DNA of 64,000 bases from Streptococcus suis (GTDB lineage Bacteria; Bacillota; Bacilli; Lactobacillales; Streptococcaceae), in contig NZ_POJH01000030.1 of NCBI RefSeq assembly GCF_002960625.1, positions 62,001-126,000 of the forward strand, read 5' to 3'. Both the position numbers and the translations under genes were made by a program. The notes under the pieces were generated by a model. It did no database searches, had not been told where the DNA came from, and worked only from the letters and a program-made list of their open reading frames with translations. Positions 35,998 to 42,934 of the stretch are shown one piece after another (position 1 is the stretch's first letter; every line of letters begins with the position of its first letter).

Positions 35998-37281
35998 TCA
36001 ACTTTTTTTCTTGTTTTGTTTTAGTTGCTTGATTTTTTCTTGGGTCATGCCCAAGGCACGCTCGTATTTGCCGGTGTCGTTGGCAGTGAAGTAGTCCGCA
36101 GCCAATAACTTATCGGGCAGGTATTGCTGGTCCACCCATTTTTCAGGATAGGCATGCGGATACTGGTAGCCAATAGCATTTCCCAGCTCCTTACTACCGG
36201 CATAGTGACCGTCCCGAAGATGATTTGGTATAGGTAGGTGACCATTTTTCCGCAAATCAGCTAGAGCTGCATCCATAGCCAGATAGGCAGAATTGGATTT
36301 GGGAGAAAGAGCCAAATCAATGACCACATTGGCAATCAAAATCCGTGCCTCTGGAAAGCCGATTTTCTGGGCAGCTTCAAGGGCGGTCACCGTATGAATT
36401 TGTGCCTCTGGATTGGCCAAGCCGATGTCTTCGTAGGCAATGACCGTCAAGCGACGGGCCAGACTAGGTAGGTCTTCTGCCTCAATCAAACGAGCGGCGT
36501 AGTGGAGGCTGGCATTGACATCGCTACCCCGAATGGATTTTTGTAGGGCGGAGAGGATATCGTAGTGGGCATCGCCGTTCTTGTCCATGCTGATGTAGGA
36601 TTTCTGCAGGCTATTTTCCACAGCATCCAGATCAATGTGGCGACTGCCGTCGTCACTTTCCTTGGTCGAAAGCACAGCCAATTCTAGCGAATTATAGGCA
36701 GCTCGCAGGTCACCGTTTGTCGCATTTGCCAGAAAGTCCAGAGCCTCAGGCTCAATGGTGACTGGGAAGTCAAAACCACGTTCACTGTCTGTCAGAGCCA
36801 GCTCCAAGGCCTGTCGGATATGGATGGTTTCCAATGGCTGCAATTCAAAAATCTGCACCCGACTACGAATGGCGGGCAGGATTGAGAAAAATGGATTTTC
36901 CGTCGTTGCTCCAATCATGATGATATTGCCGTTTTCCAAGAGAGGAAGCAGGAAGTCCTGCTTGGTCTTGTTGAGGCGGTGGATTTCATCGAGCATGAGC
37001 ACCAGGCCGCCAGAAAATTTAGCCTCCTCAGCGATTTCCTGCAGTCGTTTTTGGTTGTCGGTCGTGGCATTAAAGGTTCGAAAGGCATATTTGGTCGTGC
37101 CAGCAATGGCAGAGGCGATCGAGGTCTTGCCAATCCCTGGCGGACCGTAGAGAATCATGGACGACAGCATATTGGCATCAATCATGCGACGGATAATCTT
37201 TCCAGGACCGACCAGGTGTTCCTGACCGATGACGTCATCAATGGATTTGGGCCGCATACGAAGGGCGAGATTGGCTGGCAT
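35998..37281 (-). CDS. rarA: Replication-associated recombination protein RarA
   Basis: A AAA+ ATPase (MgsA/WRNIP1 family) acting at stalled replication forks. The 427 residues start MPANLALRMRPKSIDDVIGQ, then Walker A YGPPGIGKTS, Walker B VLMLDEIHR, sensor ATTENP, and the C-terminal tetramerisation domain with HYAARLIEAEDLPSLARRL and GHYAGSKELGN. Length is normal for the family. It is divergent from the MazG-like gene, with overlapping promoters (TATAAT at 37307-37312 on plus and 37314-37319 on minus). Confidence 0.95.
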   Translation of the reverse strand: MPANLALRMRPKSIDDVIGQEHLVGPGKIIRRMIDANMLSSMILYGPPGIGKTSIASAIAGTTKYAFRTFNATTDNQKRLQEIAEEAKFSGGLVLMLDEIHRLNKTKQDFLLPLLENGNIIMIGATTENPFFSILPAIRSRVQIFELQPLETIHIRQALELALTDSERGFDFPVTIEPEALDFLANATNGDLRAAYNSLELAVLSTKESDDGSRHIDLDAVENSLQKSYISMDKNGDAHYDILSALQKSIRGSDVNASLHYAARLIEAEDLPSLARRLTVIAYEDIGLANPEAQIHTVTALEAAQKIGFPEARILIANVVIDLALSPKSNSAYLAMDAALADLRKNGHLPIPNHLRDGHYAGSKELGNAIGYQYPHAYPEKWVDQQYLPDKLLAADYFTANDTGKYERALGMTQEKIKQLKQNKKKS

Positions 37282-37306
37282 AGGCTTCCTTTCAGTACAT
37301 TTATGG

Positions 37307-37319
37307 TATAATCATTATA
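37307..37319. promoter_or_regulatory. Overlapping divergent -10 boxes for rarA and mazG-like gene
   Basis: TATAAT on the plus strand (37307-37312) and TATAAT on the minus strand (37314-37319) are one base apart, so the two promoters are likely to compete for RNA polymerase. Confidence 0.5.
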
Positions 37320-37350
37320 CTACAATTTTAGGATTTGGAGAGAAACGAAG

Positions 37351-37680
37351 ATGGCGGAGTTGACGGTGAGTGTTTTGGAAGAATACTTGCGTGACCACTA
37401 TGGGACGACAGTTCCAGAGCAAAGTCTCTTTATGAAATTAGCGGAAGAGATTGGTGAAGTGGCAGAGCTACTGAATCAACGTGCAGGCCGCAAGATGATG
37501 GATAGCGAAGGCGACAGCTCTGCTCGTTTGGCAGAAGAATTAGCTGACGTTATTCACTATGCTGTAGCCTTGGCAGCGGTAAATCAACTAGATTTAACCA
37601 AGTCCATTTTGGAGAAAGACGAGCGGGCTTCCGTCAAATATGGTCGAGAAATAAATTTATTGGAATTTATCGTCATTTAG
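37351..37680 (+). CDS. MazG-like nucleotide pyrophosphohydrolase
   Basis: A 109-residue all-alpha NTP pyrophosphohydrolase. The metal-binding acidic motif is seen in KLAEEIGEVAELLNQ and EELADVIHYAVALAAVNQLD, the EExxE...ExxD pattern of the MazG superfamily. It probably removes non-canonical or excess nucleoside triphosphates; the substrate is not known. Its stop codon overlaps the left edge of a repeat element. Confidence 0.85.
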   Translation: MAELTVSVLEEYLRDHYGTTVPEQSLFMKLAEEIGEVAELLNQRAGRKMMDSEGDSSARLAEELADVIHYAVALAAVNQLDLTKSILEKDERASVKYGREINLLEFIVI

Positions 37681-37762
37681 TTTTTCTTTTATTACGTCGT
37701 TAACTCGCTTTGCCGTACTTCAGTACAGCCTACAGCTCGTTGCCTAGTACTAAAAGTAAACT
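37679..37762. repeat. Short MITE-like repeat, copy 1
   Basis: An 84-bp element starting AGTTTTTCTTTTATTAC and ending GTACTAAAAGTAAACT, whose ends are imperfect inverted repeats. Its internal AACTCGCTTTGCCGTACT and CAGCTCGTTGCCTAGTACT blocks recur in the longer copy at 48907-49122. It fills the gap after the MazG-like gene. Confidence 0.65.
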
Positions 37763-37791
37763 AAAAGACTATATAGAAAAGAGGAAATAGA

Positions 37792-38262
37792 ATGGCAAAA
37801 CATGGCTTTTTAGATGTGCTGGAAGCAGCACTGGACAAACATTTTACCTATGATTACGAGCTCAACTGGGACAAGAAAAACCATGCTGTTGAGTTGGCTT
37901 TTATCTTGGAAGCACAAAATACGGCTGGGATAGAAACGGTGGACGACGAAGGCAATGCCTCTGCGGAGGATATTTTCTTGGAGGAGTATGTTCTTTTCTA
38001 CAACCAGGACAAGTCCCGCTTTGACGAGGAAGACTACCTGGTCGCTCTGCCATTTGACGCCAAGAAGGGCTTTTCAGCAGAGTTTCTGACCTACTTCGCA
38101 GGTTTTCTCAAGGACACTGCCGACCAAGGTTTAGATGACCTCATGGACTTTTTGGCGGATCCAGAGGCCCAAGAATTTGCGATTGCTTGGGATAGCGGGG
38201 CTTTTGAAAAAGGCAGAGCAGACTTGGTGGAAGGGGAATTTTACCCATATCCGAGGTATTGA
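37792..38262 (+). CDS. DUF3013 family protein
   Basis: A soluble, strongly acidic protein of 156 residues starting MAKHGFLDVLEAALDKHFTY and ending EGEFYPYPRY, matching the DUF3013 family of lactic acid bacteria. Function unknown. A GAGGAAATAG site precedes the ATG. The next start lies one base after its stop. Confidence 0.8.
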   Translation: MAKHGFLDVLEAALDKHFTYDYELNWDKKNHAVELAFILEAQNTAGIETVDDEGNASAEDIFLEEYVLFYNQDKSRFDEEDYLVALPFDAKKGFSAEFLTYFAGFLKDTADQGLDDLMDFLADPEAQEFAIAWDSGAFEKGRADLVEGEFYPYPRY

Positions 38263-38263
38263 G

Positions 38264-38623
38264 ATGGTATATGAAATTGGAAATATTGCTCCGCTGCTAC
38301 TTGTCTCAGAACTGAATCGATCACGAGTTTTTTACGAAAATCTACTACAATTGACAGTTGTTTACGAATCGTTCGAGCAAGGTCTTGTCTGTTATGCTTT
38401 TGGCTCCAATAATACCATTATTTTACGGATTCGTCAGGGAACAAAGGAAGAACTGGAGAAAATGGCTGCACCACTTGGTCAAGGGGCTGAATTTGTTTTA
38501 AATGTTGGACGTGGTTATCAATATGCCATAGGGCCTTTTGAAAAGGCCAGCTATCCTTATAGTTGGAATGGTTGTGTCGTAGCGTTTGACCCAGATGGAT
38601 ATAAGTGGAGTTTAGTAGGATGA
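38264..38623 (+). CDS. Glyoxalase/VOC superfamily protein
   Basis: A 119-residue single-module protein with the VOC fold pattern: PLLLVSELNRSRVFYENLLQ at the start and VVAFDPDGYKWSLVG at the end, the region that usually gives a metal-binding acidic residue. VOC proteins include lyases, dioxygenases and drug-binding resistance proteins; the substrate here is unknown. GAGG lies 8 bases before ATG 38264. A longer frame upstream overlaps the DUF3013 gene and is not supported. Confidence 0.75.
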   Translation: MVYEIGNIAPLLLVSELNRSRVFYENLLQLTVVYESFEQGLVCYAFGSNNTIILRIRQGTKEELEKMAAPLGQGAEFVLNVGRGYQYAIGPFEKASYPYSWNGCVVAFDPDGYKWSLVG

Positions 38624-38673
38624 AATTCAAAAAAATAATAGATTGATTCGTAGTAAGAAAGGTTAAAACAAAT

Positions 38674-39627
38674 ATGAACTCATGGCAAGAATTAACGATT
38701 CACGTGCATCGTGATGCAGAAGAAGCAGTTTCGAATCTCATGATTGAAACGGGCAGTCAGGGAGTGGCCATTAGCGACTCGGCTGACTATGTGGGACAGG
38801 AGGACCGTTTCGGCGAACTCTATCCCGAGGTGGAGCAGTCAGATATGATTGCCATTACGGCCTACTATCCTGACACTTTGGATATTGAGGAAATCAAGGC
38901 AGATTTGGCGACTCGCTTGGCGGATTTGACAGGCTTTGGCTTAGAAACAGGTCAGATTAGTTTAGAAAGTCAGGAATTGGCAGAGGAAGACTGGGCGGAC
39001 AACTGGAAGAAGTACTATGAGCCAGCCCGTATTACCCACGATTTGACCATTGTACCGTCTTGGACCGACTACGAGGCGATTGCTGGTGAGAAGATTATCC
39101 GCTTAGATCCAGGTATGGCTTTCGGTACAGGAACTCACCCGACCACTAAGATGAGCCTCTTTGCTCTTTCTCAGGTCCTGCGTGGTGGAGAAACGGTCAT
39201 CGACGTCGGAACAGGCTCAGGTGTCCTTTCCATTGCTAGCTCCCTCCTAGGTGCCAAGGAGATTTACGCCTATGACTTGGATGAGGTGGCGGTGCGTGTA
39301 GCTCAGGAAAATATTGACCTTAACGCCAATACTAGCAATATTCATGTCGCAGCGGGCGATTTGCTTCGTGGCGTTGATATTAAAGCAGAAGTCATCGTTG
39401 CCAACATCTTGGCGGATATTCTCATCCATCTGACCGAGGATGCCTACCGTCTGGTCAAGGACGAGGGCTACCTGATTATGAGCGGTATCATCGCGGACAA
39501 GTGGGATATGGTGCGAGCATCTGCGGAGGCGGCTGGTTTCTTCCTTGAGACTCACATGATGCAGGGCGAGTGGAATTGCTGTGTCTTTAAGAAGACGGCT
39601 GACCGCTCAGGTGTGATTGGAGGCTAG
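38674..39627 (+). CDS. prmA: Ribosomal protein L11 methyltransferase
   Basis: Trimethylates ribosomal protein L11 using S-adenosylmethionine. The 317-residue protein has an N-terminal substrate-binding domain, a linker with [17 protein letters not shown], and a Rossmann-type methyltransferase domain with [30 protein letters not shown] and the NILADIL motif. It is followed directly by rsmE, a conserved order in Firmicutes. Confidence 0.95.
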   Translation: MNSWQELTIHVHRDAEEAVSNLMIETGSQGVAISDSADYVGQEDRFGELYPEVEQSDMIAITAYYPDTLDIEEIKADLATRLADLTGFGLETGQISLESQELAEEDWADNWKKYYEPARITHDLTIVPSWTDYEAIAGEKIIRLDPGMAFGTGTHPTTKMSLFALSQVLRGGETVIDVGTGSGVLSIASSLLGAKEIYAYDLDEVAVRVAQENIDLNANTSNIHVAAGDLLRGVDIKAEVIVANILADILIHLTEDAYRLVKDEGYLIMSGIIADKWDMVRASAEAAGFFLETHMMQGEWNCCVFKKTADRSGVIGG

Positions 39628-39628
39628 G

Positions 39629-40375
39629 ATGCAGCAGTATTTTGTCAATGGCAGAGCACCGCAGGGCATTTTCCAGATAAGCGATAAGGACACTGCCAAG
39701 CATATGTTTTCTGTCATGCGCTTGCAGGCAGATGATCAGATTGTCCTGGTCTTTGACGATGGGATTAAACGCTTGGCGCGTGTAGTGGACAGCCAGAACC
39801 AATCTGTTGAAATCATCGAAGAACTGGTAGATAATGTTGAATTACCCGTTTCCGTTACCATTGCCATGGGCTTTCCCAAGGGAGATAAGCTCGAATTTGT
39901 CGCCCAAAAGGCAACGGAATTAGGCATGACAGCCCTCTGGGCCTTTCCAGCTGACTGGTCTGTGGTCAAATGGGACGGCAAAAAATTAGCCAAAAAAGCA
40001 GAAAAGCTAGAAAAAATCGCCCAAGGCGCAGCCGAGCAAAGCAAACGCAATCGCATTCCAGCTGTTCGCTTGTTTGAGAAAAAAGCGGATTTCCTAGCCC
40101 AACTAGCAGGATTTGACCAGATTATCTTAGCCTACGAAGAGGCTGCAAAAGAGGGCGAACAAGCCAACCTGGTGAAAATCTTGTCTGGCTTAGAAATCGG
40201 GCAATCAGTCCTGGTCATCGTCGGTCCAGAAGGTGGTGTATCGCCTGAGGAAGTAGCCGCATTTGAAGGAGCAGGAGCTGTCAAGACAGGCCTAGGTCCT
40301 CGCATTCTCCGAGCAGAAACGGCTCCACTCTACGCCCTTTCTGCCATTAGCTACGCAACGGAATTGTTGAGATAA
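39629..40375 (+). CDS. rsmE: 16S rRNA m3U1498 methyltransferase
   Basis: Methylates U1498 in 16S rRNA. The 248-residue SPOUT-class protein has an N-terminal PUA-like domain (MQQYFVNGRAPQG, HMFSVMRLQADDQI) and the knotted C-terminal domain with VIVGPEGGVSPEEVAAF and LGPRILRAETAPLYAL. The ATG at 39629 follows the prmA stop by one base with GGAGG upstream, so the two are co-translated. Confidence 0.95.
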   Translation: MQQYFVNGRAPQGIFQISDKDTAKHMFSVMRLQADDQIVLVFDDGIKRLARVVDSQNQSVEIIEELVDNVELPVSVTIAMGFPKGDKLEFVAQKATELGMTALWAFPADWSVVKWDGKKLAKKAEKLEKIAQGAAEQSKRNRIPAVRLFEKKADFLAQLAGFDQIILAYEEAAKEGEQANLVKILSGLEIGQSVLVIVGPEGGVSPEEVAAFEGAGAVKTGLGPRILRAETAPLYALSAISYATELLR

Positions 40376-40388
40376 GGAGAATCGGGAG

Positions 40389-41651
40389 ATGAGTGAATTA
40401 GAACAAAAGGAACACCGAGAATTGATTGTTTCGGATGATTGCTTTGCTCTCATTCAGAAAATGAGTGAGTTGGATTCATCAGCATATCAGAGATATGAAA
40501 TTACGAATCCGAATATTTTGGCTCATGTTGAAAAGATAGTTCAACCAGCACTTAAACATCATCTTAAGAAAGCCGGACAGCCTAATATTCCTAAGGGATT
40601 GTTTAAAGTGGATTTGCCGATAGGCGATTTGCACAAAATCAAAGGGGAAACGGATAAGTATCGTGCTTTTGTTAAAGGTGCGGAAGGAAAATTTAAGGCT
40701 CATGCAATACTAACTCCTGCTCAAGTGGAAATTGCAAAAGGAGCAAAAGCTGCAGCTGCTGTTTCAGGAGCTATGCAGGTCGCTGCTATGGTAGTTGGTC
40801 AGTATTATATGGCTGAAATCAATGGTCAGCTTGATTCAATGAAAGAAACGTTGAACGATGTTAAGGATTTTCAAGTAAGGGAATTTAAAGGGACTGTTCG
40901 CGCTTTGATAGTTAATATTTCTCAACTATCAAAATTTTCAGCAGACTATGTCGAAAATGCTGAACTTGTAAGACTAAAGTTGATGGAGTGTGCTAACTTC
41001 CGTGCTGAAGTAACCAAGTTACTAGAACAGGTCAATCTAGCTATTGAAGAGAGTATCACTAAGGGAAAAGGATTATCTTTTGAAAAGTATGAACAGTTAA
41101 TTGATAAGTTAAGTACTAATTTATTCTATCAACAAACCTTGTTGAGATTATTAGCGGAACTTAGTAAGCTAGATCTAGTCTTCTCGCAAGGAGTGGCGTC
41201 AGAGGATAGTAGTTACTATGTGTATGAGTACTATCTAAACAATTGTAATAGTCTAGGTGAAAAGATAGCCAATTGGCACAAAGATAAGATAAAATTTTTC
41301 CAAATTGACACTAAGCGCAATAGACGTACCCAAGAGGGTCCTATGAAAGTAGTTGCAGATATTGCAAAAGAGTTGGATAAGAATGCCCATGTTGCTGCTG
41401 GAGTAGGCTTTCTTGGAGGCCTTGTCGGTGCAGCAGCAGGTTTTGGAATTGGTAAAGCGGCTGGAGAGCTAAATAAGGCCATTCGTTACATTGATGTTCG
41501 AAAACGGACAGTTAAGCTAATTTCAGAACAAGAAACTGTTTCCTATCAATCTAGTAAGCGATTGTCTGTTAACAATTATGGGGAGAATGTGAAATTGTTG
41601 GTTGAAGATGGAAAAGTTTATTATCTATTGCCAGATGATAGTGAATCATAA
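40389..41651 (+). CDS. Unknown 420-residue helical protein
   Basis: I do not recognise a family. The protein is largely alpha-helical, with one alanine/glycine-rich hydrophobic segment at about 118-140 (AAAAVSGAMQVAAMVVGQYY) and a second glycine-zipper-like one at about 336-360 (GFLGGLVGAAAGFGIGKAAG). Long amphipathic, coiled-coil-like helices lie between, and a small beta-rich end follows (VKLLVEDGKVYYLLPDD). There is no signal peptide. The layout recalls helical pore-forming or membrane-remodelling proteins, but that is a guess. It is more AT-rich than prmA-rsmE and has its own GGAG site, 13 bases after rsmE. Confidence 0.6.
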   Translation: MSELEQKEHRELIVSDDCFALIQKMSELDSSAYQRYEITNPNILAHVEKIVQPALKHHLKKAGQPNIPKGLFKVDLPIGDLHKIKGETDKYRAFVKGAEGKFKAHAILTPAQVEIAKGAKAAAAVSGAMQVAAMVVGQYYMAEINGQLDSMKETLNDVKDFQVREFKGTVRALIVNISQLSKFSADYVENAELVRLKLMECANFRAEVTKLLEQVNLAIEESITKGKGLSFEKYEQLIDKLSTNLFYQQTLLRLLAELSKLDLVFSQGVASEDSSYYVYEYYLNNCNSLGEKIANWHKDKIKFFQIDTKRNRRTQEGPMKVVADIAKELDKNAHVAAGVGFLGGLVGAAAGFGIGKAAGELNKAIRYIDVRKRTVKLISEQETVSYQSSKRLSVNNYGENVKLLVEDGKVYYLLPDDSES

Positions 41652-41660
41652 AGGAGGATC

Positions 41661-42377
41661 ATGTTCGCATTAGGAACCATTATCAATACGGTGGCCATTG
41701 CCCTAGCAGGTGTACTAGGGTCTTGGTTTGGGCATTTACTAAAAGAACGCCATCAATCAGGTTTAACGGTGGCGAGCGGGCTAGCTGTCTTATTTCTAGG
41801 AATCTCAGGTAGTTTAGAAGGACTGCTGACAGTAGTTGACGGTCAACTCAAAAGTCAAAATAGCATGCTTTTGGTCCTTAGTTTAGCCTTGGGGACTTTG
41901 ATTGGGGAAGTACTCCATATCGAAGGCTGGTTTGAAAGGCTGGGTGTTTGGCTCCGTGAAAAATCAGGAAACAGTCAAGATGGGCGATTCTTAGATGCTT
42001 TCCTGACAGCTTCTTTGACCGTTTGTATCGGTGCTATGGCCATACTAGGAGCCATCCAAGATGGATTGACGGGTGATTATCGCTTGTTGGCCGTTAAGAG
42101 TATTTTGGACTTTATTATCATTTTGATTATGACCTCGAGTTTGGGCAAGGGAGCAGGCTTTTCAGCAGTGCCAGTCTTTCTCTTTCAAGGGTTTATTACC
42201 CTCTTGGCACGTTTGATTGAGCCGTTGATGACAGCTCAGGCGCTTGCCAACCTTTCCTTTATCGGCTCCGCCCTCATCTTCTGCGTCGGTGTCAATATCA
42301 TCTGGGACAAAAAGATTCGCGTGGCCAATATGTTGCCTGCTATTCTTATCGCGGTTATTTGGAGCTACTTTGCATAA
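41661..42377 (+). CDS. DUF554 family membrane protein
   Basis: A 238-residue protein with six to seven hydrophobic segments and the family's N-terminal pattern (FALGTIINTVAIALAGVLGS). Its SLTVCIGAMAILGAIQDGLT segment is typical of DUF554 (YdfK-like). The function of the family is unknown; a transport role is plausible. AGGAGG precedes the start, 9 bases after the 420-residue gene. Confidence 0.85.
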   Translation: MFALGTIINTVAIALAGVLGSWFGHLLKERHQSGLTVASGLAVLFLGISGSLEGLLTVVDGQLKSQNSMLLVLSLALGTLIGEVLHIEGWFERLGVWLREKSGNSQDGRFLDAFLTASLTVCIGAMAILGAIQDGLTGDYRLLAVKSILDFIIILIMTSSLGKGAGFSAVPVFLFQGFITLLARLIEPLMTAQALANLSFIGSALIFCVGVNIIWDKKIRVANMLPAILIAVIWSYFA

Positions 42378-42378
42378 G

Positions 42379-42402
42379 AAAAACCAGGATTTCCTGGTTT
42401 TT
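42379..42402. terminator. Bidirectional terminator
   Basis: AAAACCAGGA / TCCTGGTTTT separates convergent DUF554 and acetyltransferase genes. Confidence 0.8.
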
Positions 42403-42403
42403 G

Positions 42404-42922
42404 CTATTTTCGTTCAAATTCTAACAGACTGACTTGCCCCAAGCCCTTCCAGACCTCCTCGATTTGCCCACTCTGTTGAAAACCATTTTTCAGTAGCACC
42501 TTCTGAGAGGCTCGGTTTTCTGGCAGGACAAAGGCAATGATTGCTTTTATCTGACATTCTTCTATTAGGAAATGGCAGAGCAGGCTGACTGCCTGACTAG
42601 CTAGACCCTGATTCCAGAAGGCATGATGGATCCGATAGCCAATGGTTACCGACGCAGACCGTTTCTTGTGGTCGAAAACTTCCAAAACGCCAATCAATCT
42701 CCCTTGATGTTCCAAGCCCAAGAATAAGCATTTCTTCTTATTGAAATCCCTCTGGAAATGCCCAATGCGTTTTCGGAGGGTTTCTTTGTTTTGAGTGGAA
42801 GTGTTGGGTGTCATCTGAAAGTGAATGGGATTGGAATAGATTTCCCACAGGTCATCGAGGTCTGTTTCCTCGATTTTCCGAAGTTGGAAGGAGGTAGATT
42901 TTAGAGTAGGGAAGGTTTGAAT
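42404..42922 (-). CDS. GNAT acetyltransferase, start codon unclear (possibly broken)
   Basis: The frame encodes a normal-length GNAT protein of about 172 residues if read from 42922: a first strand FQLRKIEETDLDDLWEIYSN, acetyl-CoA loop GYRIHHAFWNQGLASQAVSL and C-terminal VLPENRASQKVLLKNGF. However there is no ATG, GTG or TTG in frame before 42814. An ATG at 42927 is followed at once by TAA and is 2 bases out of frame, as if a small indel had hit the start. An ATT at 42922 or the internal ATG at 42814, which has no ribosome site, are the options. It lies directly downstream of the nucleotidase gene. Confidence 0.55.
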   Translation of the reverse strand: MQTFPTLKSTSFQLRKIEETDLDDLWEIYSNPIHFQMTPNTSTQNKETLRKRIGHFQRDFNKKKCLFLGLEHQGRLIGVLEVFDHKKRSASVTIGYRIHHAFWNQGLASQAVSLLCHFLIEECQIKAIIAFVLPENRASQKVLLKNGFQQSGQIEEVWKGLGQVSLLEFERK

Positions 42923-42934
42923 TACATATTTTTA

